The notes under the pieces are model-generated. The model ran no database searches and was not told the origin of the DNA. It worked only from the letters and a program-made list of their open reading frames with translations. DNA of 64,000 nt from Lumnitzera littorea (Eukaryota > Streptophyta > Magnoliopsida > Myrtales > Combretaceae), in assembly GCA_024138015.1 (NCBI GenBank), contig JAMXBB010000003.1:13497159-13561158 (forward strand), in the 5' to 3' direction. The translations under genes and the position numbers were made by a program. Of this stretch, positions 12,011 to 24,131 are shown in pieces. Within the stretch, counting starts at the first letter, position 1. Each line of letters begins with the position of its first letter.

Positions 12011-13430
12011 TTACCATAAATGGGGCAAGCTACCTTAAAATTTTTTGGTGAAGACCTATTAAGCCCCAGAGCTTTGTTATTTGCTTGGGAAAAAAAAAAA
12101 AAAACATGCTTAATCTCATCATTAGTGAAAAGAGACTCAAGGAGGGATATTTTCTCGGAAGATAGCTTTCTATAGATAAAATCTTGGAGATTATGACCTT
12201 CATTTAGTTGAGAGTGCCTTAAATTTGTTGCGAAAAGGTTTTAGAAGTGCTCAACCGCTATCATTTTTACGTCCTCTATTCCCTCGACCAAGGTTTCATC
12301 CTTACGTTGTAATGCAACAATTGCATTATGGTTGTGATATTGTTTAATAACTTTGTGGAAGGACGAGTTATTTTTATCTCTTAGTTTTAACTACGTAATC
12401 CTTGATTTTTGCTAATAAAAACTCTCTTTAGTACCTTAAAGCATGTAATACTCCTTGAAACCTTGCTTTTTTTGTGGGAATAATACTAGTATCGCCATGG
12501 TTATATGACTTTAAATGTCTTCCAAGTGCTCCTTAACATTCACCATATGGGTAGAGATGTGGGAAAAATCCTTTTTGTTTAGTTCTTTTAACTCTTTTTT
12601 GAGAAGCTTTAGCTTGCTAAAAACCCGGAACACTTAAAATTAGCAAAAAGTCTACTTCATATGGACTCAATAATGGGAAGAAATTTGTCTAAAGAAGCTT
12701 GAAAATCAAAAACCTTAAAAGGTGGGCACCTAGAAGGTAAAAAAAGATCTAACTAGACCAAAGCAAAGGTGTGATTTGATAAGAGCAAAGGAGAGAAGAT
12801 GCCAATGGATTGTGGCCATCATTGGTTGATGAGAATATGGTCCAATTTCCTTAATTTGGGATCTTGCTCTTATTTGTTGAACCAAGTAAAAAAATTCCTT
12901 AAAAAATGTAGATTCTTCACTTTGGCTTGATCCAAAAAGACCTTAAAGACCACCATGTCTTAGGTAAGCCTAGTGTTGTTATTGCTTTTTTTCTCTATAG
13001 CCTTAGTGGTGTTGAAGTCACCTAATATGACCTGTAGTTGATCTAGTAATGCTTGTTTAAGTTGAAGCAAGCACTCCTATAATTGTCTTCTATGTGTTTT
13101 TGAATTTGTTGCAAACACAAAAGAGGTAAAGAAACTTTCATTCTACCTTTTGTTGATACAAAAACTGTGGGAAAATTGATCATGCTCTTTAATCACTTGA
13201 ATATCTTAGTAGTTATTATCCTAACATAGCCAAATCCTCTTTTTTGTTAGAGGGTTGATAGCATATAACTAGTTAGGATTTATTCTAGCCTTTATGAGAT
13301 CCCTGTTAGAGTGGTTGACTCTAGTTTTAAGAAGCTCAATAAGTGAAATCTCTTTGTTAGCATAAAACTTCTTTACATTCGAACTTTTAATGGGGTTAGA
13401 AATGCCCCTAACATTCCATGTTGCAAATTC
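12011..13430 (-). pseudogene. LINE endonuclease and N-terminal reverse transcriptase
   Basis: On the minus strand the apurinic-type endonuclease begins with TWNVRG (WNVRG at 13404-13418). It contains LGDFNT (13008-13025), and later a block equivalent to F-T-W-x-N-K followed by DPKLRKLDHILIN near 12800-12870. The reverse transcriptase start NKALGLNRSSP (near 12050-12080) corresponds to the NKAPGPDG motif of active elements. In-frame stops, such as one after TRLT near 12960, make it non-functional. The RT continues left of the inserted element. Confidence 0.8.
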
Positions 13431-13439
13431 ATAACAAAA

Positions 13440-14900
13440 AAAGGGAAAAAGGAAGGAAGGGTTGGAGAGGGGGTGGGTGATAGAAGGGGGAAGAAGCTAA
13501 TTGAAATACGATTTGCGCTTGAAGAATTTCATGCTCTTTCCATTCAAGGAGCTTCTCCTACTTTTAGAATTGGAGCCACTCTCTGATTTTTTTTTTCCAC
13601 TTCTTATTAAGGTTTGCTAAGACTGGAGTAGCTTTTACACAATCTGGTTAAGCTATGCTAGAGCCTAAATTGGTTTGCTCATCTTGAATAGGAGGACTTG
13701 AGACATTTTGCATAGGAGTTTTGGATACATAGGAGGTATGTCTTCCATTTAAATTCTCTGAGTTTTCCTCCTTAACTAGTTGATTCGAAAGTTGGTCATT
13801 ATCTTCATTAGATGAATAAAAAGTAGAGGCTTGTACTAGTCTCTTTCTACTTGAATGGTATTTTTAAGAGGGGATAGAACTTCCTCACTATCTCCTTGAT
13901 CTGTACCATCGTAAGGGATAGGCGAAGGGTGAGATTTTCAACTTTCTTACCTTTTTTGTTTACTTGCACCCTTTCATATTTCGAAATACCACCTTTCTTG
14001 GGTTGGTTTTGTGGTGTTAAATGATAGCTATGTCTAAAAACTTTACAAGCTGGATAACAAGGAGGAAGGTATTGATACTCCATTGTAACTGAAGAGATGG
14101 AGCCATCATCTCGTTCAATGTCTACCTTAGAAACCATTTTGTCACTAGCATATACTTCAATGAGGATATGTGCTTAGTTGGGATGTACGCGAAGAGCCAT
14201 CAAAGAGTTAACCTTAATGGCTTGTCCTACCCCACTCACAATGTAACTAATACTATTGGCATCGAGAAACTCATAAGGGACCCTTGAGAAAATAACCCAA
14301 ATAGGGATAATATAAGGTTGTGGCTTATCAAGCATGAGCCTCGGCTTCCATTTCTAGAGAATAATGAGACGTTGAGCAAAAACCCATGGTTTATCTAAGA
14401 TAGCATCCAAATTTGAAGAGCTGGAGAATTTAAAGTAGTAAAGCCCTTCACAGCTTCCTAAGACTTCAAAAAGGCCCAACTTTTGCCACATTCTCATGGC
14501 AACAAGGTTGTGGAAGAATCCTACCAATGTAGCATCCTAGAACTTTGCTCCATTAATAGTAACCTCAAGAGGTAGTCTTACCTTGGAAATAGGCCTTCTA
14601 GACAAAGGAGGAAAGAACTGTAAAGGGAAGTCAGAAGTTAAAGGGGCATTAGATGTGTGGCCATAAGCCTCCTTAAAGGACTTGGTTTTAGGATTAGATG
14701 AAAATTGGTGGTTTTGGTTTTCTATATTGTCAACTAGTTTGTTAATCTCTTCCAAGGTAATATTTACAAAAGTGGAAATACTTTTTTTGCTAAAGTTTTT
14801 TCTAAGAACATGTTGTTGGAAAGGCTTTGGAGCTAACTTAGAAAAGATAGAAGCTTTTTCACTTTTTTAGGCATATTCCCCAAGACTTTCCTTAAGGGTA
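13440..14900 (-). pseudogene. LINE first protein (DUF4283 and zinc-knuckle-like)
   Basis: Near 14270-14420 the minus strand reads PWVFAQRLIIL, then a stop, then KWKPRLMLDKPQPYIIPIWV. This matches the DUF4283 domain that begins plant LINE and retroelement-derived proteins. The open piece 13847-14137 continues it with EYQYLPPCYPACKVFRHS, a decayed C-x2-C-x4-H-type knuckle. A Lys/Ser-rich linker leads toward the endonuclease. Stops and frame changes break the frame. Confidence 0.75.
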
Positions 14901-14999
14901 ATAGGTTGATGAGCCTTAGAAAAAGGCTTTGTTGCATTTTTATTAGAAGAAGCAATATTGGTAAGAGAGCCTTAATCTACTTTACTTGACTAAACACCT

Positions 15000-15655
15000 T
15001 AGTTTAGACCTATACTTATGGTAGGATGGTTGCTAGAAAGATAAGGGTGATTGGGGGGGGCCTCTGACTTGAGGTTTAACTAAGTGAGTTGTTGAACATA
15101 AGGGGAACTCATCGAACAGAGTAAAGAGGGAATAGAGAGAAGGAACTAAGGAGAGGTAGCGAAATAGAGAGGTTTGGATAGAGGGTAAGATAGACAAGAG
15201 ATTTTGGGCTTTATGGTTAATAAAAACAGTAAGGGAGAATGCGAACAAAAACATGAAGAAGAAAAACAAAAGAAGAGACAGAAGATGGGAGAGAGAGAAG
15301 GAGAAAGGATGGGTTGAAGGTGATGAAGGTGGATGAGATACTACTTATGAGATTTTAGGGTTTCAAGATAAGGAAAGGTAACAACAAGAGGGAAGAAGAG
15401 AGAAAAAAGAGAAGAGAGAAGAGAGAAGAGAGGGCAAGAAGGTGGAGAAGGAAAGAGACGAGGAAAAGACGAGAGGGGAAGGAGAGGATGAGAGGATTTT
15501 CTTTCACTACATTTTTAGAGAGAGAGTTTAATAAGCTTAAGTTATAAAAGAAAATTGAAGACTATAGTCATTTTAAGCAATATGAGGAATTTCACAAATA
15601 TAGTTTTTTCTTTAGATGTCATTTTAATAGAATTGCCTGCATTCACATAACGATG
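15000..15655 (-). other. LINE 5' untranslated region
   Basis: Strongly purine-rich on the + strand from about 15120 to 15500 (GAGAGAAGAGAAGAGAG-type), hence pyrimidine-rich on the element's own strand, then AT-rich up to the duplication at 15656. No domain is seen. Plant LINE 5' regions often look like this. Confidence 0.55.
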
Positions 15656-15668
15656 CTTCATTAACATT
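15656..15668. repeat. LINE target-site duplication, right copy
   Basis: CTTCATTAACATT, identical to 6926-6938. Confidence 0.85.
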
Positions 15669-17521
15669 ATTCTCCTGAATTTCATCTTTATGCCTTTCTA
15701 TAATTTTTAGAACATCTCTTGTTGTAGCTTGCTCTCGCAGGCTACACTTTTGTACTTTTTTTATGCATAATATAATTTAATATATTAAACTCAACATAAA
15801 TGGCTCAACGGTATGTCTTATACTACTATTACCAAAATTACTTACTTTCTGCCAATTGATTTATATTAAGTTTGTTTACGATATCAATATAGAGGAACCA
15901 TTATTATAAATATAGAAAAAACAAAGAGGAATGAACAATTAGCTATGTGGTGATCAGCAAAGAAGGAATATTTGCTGTATTGTCTAATGATAAAGATGAG
16001 AGAATATTGAGATAAGCATCAATTATAGTTTGTAGTTTCCATCTTTGCGATTTCAATATGAGCCTTTCTTTCCATCTTCCTTTTCATGGAGTGCCTAAGG
16101 TATTCTTCATACTTCACTTTTTTGTACCTCTTAACTAGTTTCTCTAGATCTATCATCTGCTTAAGTGGCTCCACTTCTGCATTATCCATAGGGCAGACAA
16201 AAGTTGCTATAGAGATCTTGGTTTCTCTTTGTTACAGACTACTTTATGCTTAATGGTTCTACATTTTCCATTACTCCAAATCTAACTACAACAAAATAAG
16301 TAATTTAGTATAACTAATGCACGAATGTAAGCACTATTTTGCACTTCTCTTTTCATACGTGACAATATTTAAATGGCAGAGACTCGGGAACAACATTTAG
16401 AATATGGGAATTTTATGCTGAGGAAAATAGTTAGCATCACCTCCATTATATCTCCAATGTTGACCACTTAAGCATCAAGAATTGGCTTTATGAGGACCCA
16501 TTTTCCTTTATGTTGAATTTGTAAGCCATAGGTATCATCATATTGTAAAAGGATAGCAATGGTACATGCATTTGAATGAGGACTCATACCAAGAACTTTT
16601 GTCGACCCACTGCAGGTAGGGTAGTAGATTGCATGGAAAGCTTGTGCTAGCTCCCCATGAAGATTGATAATAATTTCCTTACCGAGTCCCATGATGGATG
16701 ACAAGGATTCTAATAGTTCTTTTGTGACTCTTCTGACTTCACTTGAATACAAATCAACTATTTCATTACAAAAGCATATTAGTCAACATAAAACTAGAAT
16801 ATTGATTGTCTTAGGGATAAAGGCACTACAAGTGCCTGTACTTTGGGATTTGGGCAGTTTAGTGTTTGGATTTTCGTTCTTCTCTAATTAGTGTTTAACA
16901 AAGGCATTGATGTGCCTTTCTCCCCACAATCTTGTTTTAGTTGATAATGCTGTTTCGAGTAAGCAACTTAAAATTGTTCGAGGTAGTTGGCAAACTTTGT
17001 GTCTTCGAAAGTGTTTTGGATAAACAACCAGTAGAAGTGCATTAGACCAATCCAACTTTTGCTCTTTTGAGACAACATAAGCATGTCCATAACCTTGTAA
17101 GTCGTTTGGTGGCTATGTAAATTCATTTTTATCCTTTAATGACAATTTAAAGAATTTAGCTGCTATATCCTTTATCTTCTACATTACTTCCTTTGCTATA
17201 TCATGGTTTATAATTCGCAATATTTTGAGTTAGGGGATGCTTTATGTACTTAGATTTTAAACTTTCTAAATGTGTATGTAAGTTCTAAATGGTTTTAAAT
17301 TGCATAATATAACTTTATATAGTTAATTTTTCCATCCAACTAGCTAACGTAACAAATTTTTATTATTTTTTTCCTTATGATAATATGAATCTTCATTGGT
17401 AAAATTGGAAAAATATCATGAGAAGCACTAAATTTGACTATGCTTAGCCATTTGAGTCAAAAACCTTTTTAAAAGTAAGTACTAAACCAATTTAAAATGT
17501 GTAATGGTGGTAAACAAGGGA

Positions 17522-17526
17522 TTTAG
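17522..17526. repeat. Copia target-site duplication, left
   Basis: TTTAG, repeated at 22250-22254. Confidence 0.85.
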
Positions 17527-17840
17527 TGTTGGAAACTAAGCTTGAATAACTTATAAGACTCATTTAGATGCAAAAATATAGGAGACAACCTGTAAAAGTA
17601 ATAACATGTACTTGGATGATTGGATTTTGCTATTATTAGTAGTGGTGTAAATTTAATCATCCAGGTTAATTATTTTTATTTTTAGTGAATTGTAACGGTA
17701 TAAATACCTCTTGAAGGCGTGTTTAAAAGTGTGGAATTAATGAAGAATAAAATGTATGATTATGTACATATCCTTTTCTCTCTTTCTTTCATATGAGTGT
17801 GTGTTTATGTAATTCAATAGAAGCCCATTCGCTTCCAACA
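17527..17840 (+). repeat. Copia 5' LTR
   Basis: 314 bp, TGTTGG...CCAACA. It has a TATAAATA promoter box near 17700-17707 and matches 21947-22249. Confidence 0.93.
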
Positions 17841-17843
17841 AAG

Positions 17844-17859
17844 TGGTATTAGAGCTTTG
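17844..17859 (+). other. Copia primer-binding site
   Basis: TGGTATTAGAGCTTTG lies just inside the 5' LTR and resembles the initiator-tRNA-Met-complementary site (TGGTATCAGAGC) used by most Copia elements, with one C-to-T change. Confidence 0.85.
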
Positions 17860-17869
17860 AAAATAACAA

Positions 17870-18800
17870 ATGGCTTCAAAAGGAGTATCTTTATCCTTTC
17901 ATTATTCACAACTAAATAAGAGTAATTATGAGAATTGGTCTATTAGAATGAAGGCCATATTTAACTCTCAAGGAGTATGGCATATCATAGAGAAAGGCTA
18001 TGAAGTTCCTTAAGATGACATATCATTATCATCAGCTGAGAAAGAGACTTACAAATGCTAAGAAAGAGAGACCAATGTGCTCTTGCAATTACTCATCAAG
18101 GATTGGATGATGACACGTCTGAAAAAATTGCTAATGACACAACGTCTGAAAAGGCATGGAAGACTCTTTGAAACTTTGTTATGGGAGTAGACAAGGTAAA
18201 GAGAGTTCGTCTTCAAAATCTAATGGCTGAGTTTGAATCACTCATAGTGAAAGAAAGTGAAAATGTTATGTATTACACCACTAAAACGTTAACAGTGGTA
18301 AATCAAATGAAAAGGCTTGGAGAAGTCCTATTGGATGTTTGTGTAGTAGCGCAGATTTTACGTTCTCTCAATACAAAATTTAATCATGTAATAGTTGCTA
18401 TTGAAGAGTTTAAGGATTTGGATATCATGTTAGTCGATGAATTGATTGGATCTCTGCATGCCCATGAAGCAAGAATGAATCGGATAAGCAACAACAAGAT
18501 GGATAAGCATTGTTGACAAAAACATACACCAAACTTAAAGGAGATTCTTTTACAAGAGGTAGACATGCTTAACTATATAGAGGTTATAGTTTTGGACATG
18601 AACGTAGTCGTGGAAGAGGTGAGCAAAACCTTTTCGATGAAAATAGAAATTCGAGTTTTCAAAGAAATTGTGGAAGAGGAAGAGGAAGAGGAAGAGGTAC
18701 TGGTACTTATGGAAAAACTAATGAAAGAAGAAAAGACAATTCCCATGTGGAATGTCATTCTTGTGGTAAATATGGCCATTACTCTTGGGAATGTCTTACT
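17870..18800 (+). pseudogene. Copia gag remnant with zinc knuckle
   Basis: The ATG at 17870 opens MASKGVSLSFHYSQLNKSNY followed by ENWSIRMKA, the Copia gag start, and stops after about 50 codons. The open piece 18181-18516 continues the capsid domain (LIVKESENVMYYTTK, ILRSLNTKFNHVI). A CCHC knuckle, CHSCGKYGHYSWEC, is encoded near 18752-18795 in another frame. Confidence 0.85.
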
Positions 18801-18899
18801 AATGGCCTTATAGAAGAAACAAAATTTGTGGAGAACATAAAAGATGTAGGAGAACCAATCTTATTTCTTTGTTTCAAGGAAGAAATCATAGGAGGCAAG

Positions 18900-20130
18900 A
18901 GCACATGATATTTTGATAATGGAGCAAGTAATCATATGATCGGTGATAGAACCATGTTTGCAGAGCTTGACAATAAAGTAACTGGCAATGTATGGTTTGG
19001 AGATGATACAAAAGTGAAAATCAAAGGTAAAGGAGTGATCATATTTGAAACAAAACATGGAGGTCATAAACTTTTTCAAAATGTCTACTATATTCCAAAA
19101 TTAAAAAAGCAATATTCTGAGTATTAGGCAACTTATGGAGAATGGTTGCAAAATCGTCATGGAAAATGGCATTCTTTAGCTCAAAGATCAAAATAGTATC
19201 CCTCTCGTAAAGGTCAATATGACAAAAAATCGAATGTTTAAACTAGATCTATGAATAATTGAACTTGTATGCTTGAAAAGTTGTATAGAAGATTCATCAT
19301 AGATTTGGCACATGAGATTCGACTACTTAAATTTCGATGGTTTGAAAGCTTTGGGATAAAAGAAACTAGTGAAGGGAATTCCAATAATTGACCGTTCAAA
19401 TCAACTTTGTGAAGCTTGTTTACTCGAAAAACTTCCAAGAAAGAGCTTCCTAAAACAATCTATTTCAAGAGTAACTAAACTACTTCAATTAATTCATGCA
19501 AATGTGTGTAGGCCAATTAACCCTCCATCATTGGGTAAAAGTTCTTATTTTGTATTATTTATTGATGATTACAGTAGAAAAAGTTGGGTTTATTTCTTAA
19601 AAAATAACTATGAGGCTTTTGATTCCTTTAAAAAATTTCAAAGTAGCTGTTGAAAAGAAAAGTGATTATAAGATCAAAGCCTTAAGAACATCTAGAAGAG
19701 GAGAATTTACATCTAATGAGTTTAAAGCTTTTTGTGAATTGCATGGGATTCATCGATTTTCAATAGTTTCGAGTTCACCTCAACAAAATGGAGTTGCGGA
19801 AATAAAGAACTGTATAGTCCTAAATATGGCAAGGGCTATGTTGAAGAGTAAGAATATACCTAAAAAATTTTGAGTTGAGGCAGTTGCTCATGCTATTTAT
19901 CTTTCAAACAATTGTCCAACTAGGAGTTTGAAAGACATTATTCCCCAAGAGTCATGGAGTAAACAAAAGCCAAATGTTTCCCACTTACGAATTTTTAGAT
20001 CAATAGCATATGTGCATGTTCTAAAGAAGGATAGATCCAAACTTGATGATAGAAGCCAAAAATTTGTTTTCATCGGCTATGATGAAAATTCAAAAGGATA
20101 CATACTTTATAATCCATAAAATGGAAAAAT
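18900..20130 (+). pseudogene. Copia protease and integrase remnants
   Basis: The protease active site appears as YFDNGASNHM near 18910-18940 (D-N-G in place of D-T-G), preceded by a stop. The integrase follows with a pre-integrase CEACLLEKLPRKSF near 19410, FVLFIDDYSRKSWVYF near 19548-19595, then GIHRFSIVSSSPQQNGVAE near 19745-19800. The GAG-pre-integrase region before 19369 and the joins near 19653 and 19873 contain stops or shifts. Confidence 0.85.
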
Positions 20131-20197
20131 TGTAACTAGCAAACATATTGAATTTAATGAAGGAAAATTGTGACATTAGAGTTCACAAAAGGAAGGT

Positions 20198-21330
20198 TTG
20201 TATGATTTCTCCTCTTATTTTGAAGATAAAGAGCCAAACGTTAACCAAGGAGTTGATGCTACTCTACCAACCTCGCCAACTTCATTGTCATTAACCTCTT
20301 TACCTTCATCAAGCTCAAGTGATGAACCATGGAGATTTTGGAGTCTTATAGATATTTATAATGAAACTGAAAGGCTTAATGATCTAAATTTACTATGTTT
20401 CTTAGCTGATGTTGAACCCTTGAATTTTGAAGAAGTAAGTATAGATGAAAAGTAGATTGAAGTAATGAATGAAGAGATTCATTCAATAAAGAAGAATGAT
20501 ACTTAGGAACTTGTTTCACTCCTAAGTGTATATAAGCCTATTGGAGTGAAAGGGGTATACAAAGCTAAGAGGAATGCCAAAGGATAAATAGAGAGATACA
20601 AGGCCAGACTTGTTGCTAAAGGATATACACAAAAACAAGGCATTGATTATGAAGAAGTTTTTGCTCCTGTAGTAGTATGGAGACTATTAGACTATTAATT
20701 TCATTTGTTGCTTAGAATCACTGGAAAATTCATCAACTTGATATGAAATCAGCTTTTCTAAATGGCTATCTTGAGGAGGAAATATACATTGAACAACTCC
20801 CCAGGGTATGTTGTTAAAGGAAGTGAAAATAAATTATTAAAGCTTAAAATGATTGTATACAGCCTTAAACAAGTGCCATGGGTGTAAAATAGTTGTTTTG
20901 ACAAATATTTTCAAGAGAATGGTTTTTCAAGGTACGTTCATGAATATATACTTTATGTTAAAAAGGAGAAAGATGATATTTTGTTTGTTTGCATTTATGT
21001 GGATGACCTCATTCTTACAAGAAATAATCCATAAGTGTATGATAATTTTAAGAAGATGATAGTACGAAAATTTGAGATGAGTAATATGGGGCTTATGTCA
21101 TATTATTTGGGGATATAAGTGAAACAATGGAGTGACGTGATATTTATCTCTCAAGAGTCATATGCAAGAGAGATTATAACGAAGTTTAAGATGATGGATT
21201 GCAATTCTATGAATATCCCAATGGAGTGTGGGGTAAAACTCTCCAAGGAGGATCGAGTAAGGAAAGTTAACTTGACCATATTTCGAAGCCTTGTGGGAAA
21301 CCTAAGGTATGTACTATACTCAATATAGGA
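20198..21330 (+). pseudogene. Copia reverse transcriptase remnant
   Basis: Includes RYKARLVAKGYTQKQGIDYE near 20595-20655 and the catalytic YVDD at 20996-21007, still intact within CIYVDDLIL. It continues with MGLMSYYLGI, SQESYAREIITKFKM and VGNLRYVLYSI. At least six stops or shifts interrupt it. The piece 20198-20455 is the Ser/Pro-rich linker before the RT. Confidence 0.85.
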
Positions 21331-21429
21331 TTTGTTGTGGGATTAATGAGTCGATTTATAGAGAGTCCAAGTGAAGAACACATGTGAGGGCAAAGAGAAT
21401 TCTTTGATATTTTAAAGGCACTTTTGATT

Positions 21430-21945
21430 ATGGTATTTTTTATATTTCTTCAAATGAGGCTTACATAAAAAGATATTGTGATAATGATTATGCCAGTGAT
21501 ATTGATGACCAAAAGAGTATTACTAGGCTTATATTTTTCTTTGAAGAAAATGCAATTTTATGGTGTTTAAAGAAACAATCAATTGTAGCACTCTCAACAT
21601 GTGAATCGGAATATATTGCTATAATTGTCGGTACATGCCATGCGATATGATTAAGCAGATTGCTAGGCAAACTTCATTTTGCTCAAGAAGAAGTGACTAA
21701 AATTTTGGTGGACTACAAGTCGACCATTGCTCTTACTAAAAATCTAACGTTTCATGATTAGAGCAAGCATATAGATGCAAAGTTTCATTTTATTCGGGAT
21801 TGCATTACCAATAAGGAGGTTGAGGTAGAATACATTAAAACTCTTGATCAAATAGCCAATATTTTTACAAAACCCTTTAAGAAAGATTGATTTTAGCAGC
21901 TTAAGGAGATGATTGGAGTTGTGAATAAGTCAATTTTATGAGTGA
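21430..21945 (+). pseudogene. Copia RNase H remnant and 3' end
   Basis: Shows DYASDIDDQKSI-like sequence near 21487, SIVALSTCESEYIA near 21578-21620, and a C-terminal TLDQIANIFTKPF near 21840-21880, the usual Copia polyprotein end. A stop follows near 21888. No strong polypurine tract is visible before the LTR. Confidence 0.8.
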
Positions 21946-21946
21946 G

Positions 21947-22249
21947 TGTTGGAAACTAAACTTGAACAACTTGCAAAACTCATTTAGATGCAAAAATATA
22001 GGAGATAACCTATGAAAGTAATAATATGTACTTATGTGATTGGATTTTGCTATTATTAGTAGTGGTGTAAATTTAATCATCTAGGTTAATCATTTTTATT
22101 TTTAGTGAATTGTAATGGTGCAAATACCTCATGAAGGCATGTTTAAAAGTGTGGAATTAATGAAGAATAAAATGTATGATTATGTACATATCCTCTTCTT
22201 TCTTAACTTATTTGTATGTAATTTAATAGAAGTCCATTCGCTTTTAACA
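21947..22249 (+). repeat. Copia 3' LTR
   Basis: 303 bp, TGTTGG...TTAACA, matching 17527-17840 with scattered, mainly transition differences and a short deletion near its end. TTTAG (22250-22254) follows. Confidence 0.93.
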
Positions 22250-22254
22250 TTTAG

Positions 22255-23577
22255 ATGGTGGTTAGTCATATTGGTATTTATCTATCATTTATCAAAACAT
22301 GAAATGTGTTAATATCATTGAAATCTTTCTCAAGGGAATGGGAAGAGAGGAAGTGGTTGGTGATATGTCCCCTATGTGGCTAAAAAATAATAAGAAAATA
22401 TAATATGAGCAAACTAGATAAGATGCTAATAGATGAATTCATATTAAGAACTTCTGAAGTGTTTAAGACTAACATGTATATTTGAAAAAGTTTAGGTCTT
22501 CAACGAAAAATTTATGAAGGTTCAACCTTGCTCTTATTCAATGATAATATCAAATTTTTAGGTAAATTTTTTTTATATATATATTCACAAAAAAAATTAT
22601 TAAATAAGACAAGTTTCAAAATTTGTTATTATTATCTACACTCAATTCAATATATGTAACATGGGAGAAAATACAAAAGCAAGATTTGTATTTTACTACC
22701 TTTGAATTGAACTAATATGTAATTTTTCCTTTGTAAAACTCATGATCCGTGCTCTTGTCCACTATGTAATCATCAAGTTCTTTACCATGTGAGATGTACG
22801 TGCCCCAAAAAAAAAAAAAAAAAAGAGACATTAAAAAAAAAAAAAAAACCTCCCAAATTAAGTATAAGAAACACTCAATCAAACACTTTAAATCCCTCTC
22901 TTTATTTTCATACTCTAGGTGAAGAAACAAAAATCAAAAGAAAGCGAGGGATTGGGGTTCATTGTTTTTGGTTCTTAGATTTGTGTGCATGATTTAGAGG
23001 GTTCTTTGTAGTCACATATATATGATGTAAGATTTCACAATTGTATAGTAGAGAAGGATACATGCCCTGCGTTTATCAACCGAAAGAACACGGGTTAGTT
23101 GATTTCAAAAGCATCAAAACACACGGATCATCTTTTCGAAAATTTCCATGATATATATGATAGTATAATTTATACACTCTGTGTGTCTATATATATATAT
23201 ATATATACACACACACATACGTATGTTTTATGTATGCATGTATCTATTAAAACAATATAACTTTAAATATGTATTAAAAGAATATATAACATATATTATA
23301 TTGTATGTTTTATAATATACACAATATAATATGTGTGTGTGATATGTAAATGACATACAATATCATAGTTATATTATTTACATAATCTAATATATATGAC
23401 CTACATGATATATATATATATATCTCAAAAGTATCATGTACATATGTATATTTATTTATGAGATTTATGATATAAGTATAATAAACAACATACTTAAATT
23501 GAATTTAAATTATATATGGCATTTCCTAGAAAATCATAGTATAGCTGTAGCCATCAACTTTATTTAACCCATATTGC

Positions 23578-23610
<33 letters not shown>

Positions 23611-24131
23611 ACTATCATATCCACCAATAAACAAGAAAAAAATATTCTTTAGTATTAACACACTATCTATTTTGATGAGTACAGTTATAGCAAACATGTA
23701 TTTCTTGCTAGACTAACACAATCTTTGGAATGGAGGAAGGAAAGGAAAGCAGAAGGAAAATACAAATTTTAAAATACTTTCCTGAAGGAAAGTAGAAGAA
23801 AATGGATTTATGATGGACCGTTTTCTCTCAGATCCATATATGTTTTTCTTCTTGAAATTGGAGTGTTTTAGGAAAAAAAAAAAAGTTGCTGAAATGCCAA
23901 TCATAATCTTACCCTTTAGGATAATATAATAATTACATAGTTTAAAATATTTTTAAATATTATCTTAAAAAGGGTTCCTCCCACGTCAATTCCTCCCACT
24001 TTCCATTAATCCAAATAAAAAAAGTAAAAATTTCTTTCCTTCTTCCTTCCTTCTTAATTTCTTTTCTCTTCATGAACATGGTGTAAGGAAAAAGAAATAA
24101 ATTTGCTTAAATTAAGGATGGTCGGTTGAAC
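22255..24131. other. intronic or intergenic AT-rich sequence with (TA)n
   Basis: Remainder of the inferred first intron of the dioxygenase pseudogene. It holds A-runs at 22806-22848, TA tracts near 23190-23215 and 23585-23611, and a repeat block (23340-23560). No gene is recognised. Confidence 0.4.
23340..23560 (+). repeat. dispersed repeat F, copy 1
   Basis: Shares colinear blocks with 29680-29975: ATATCATAGTTATATTATT, then GAGATTT.TGATAT.A.TATAATAAAC, then GGCATTTCCTAGAAAATCATA and GTAGCCATC. Noncoding and AT-rich. Confidence 0.5.

Larger units (their letters stand above)
6939..15655 (-). mobile_element. near full-length non-LTR retrotransposon (plant L1-type LINE), interrupted
   Basis: The element is bounded by a perfect 13-bp duplication. 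Its 3' poly(A) end appears as T's at 6940-6949. Reading leftward on the minus strand, the order is a pyrimidine-rich 5' region (about 15000-15655), a DUF4283/zinc-knuckle first protein, an endonuclease, a reverse transcriptase and a zinc-binding reverse-transcriptase C-terminal domain. This is the plant L1 order. A terminal-repeat element at 9144-12005 splits the reverse transcriptase; without it the LINE is about 5.9 kb. Many stops and a lost catalytic motif show that it is dead. Confidence 0.9.
17527..22249 (+). mobile_element. complete but degenerate Ty1/Copia retrotransposon
   Basis: Both LTRs, the primer-binding site and the domain order gag, protease, integrase, reverse transcriptase, RNase H are present, flanked by the 5-bp duplication TTTAG. 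Integrase before reverse transcriptase identifies Copia. The coding region has many stops and frameshifts. The two LTRs are roughly nine tenths identical by eye, so the insertion is old. It lies in the first intron of the dioxygenase pseudogene, on the opposite strand. Confidence 0.95.

Noticed and set aside
18565..18813. Glu-rich open frame in Copia gag
   Set aside because: The functional zinc-knuckle frame is a different one; this is a shadow of the Arg/Gly-rich linker.
22789..22992. Lys-rich open frame
   Set aside because: Produced by A-runs at 22806-22848.
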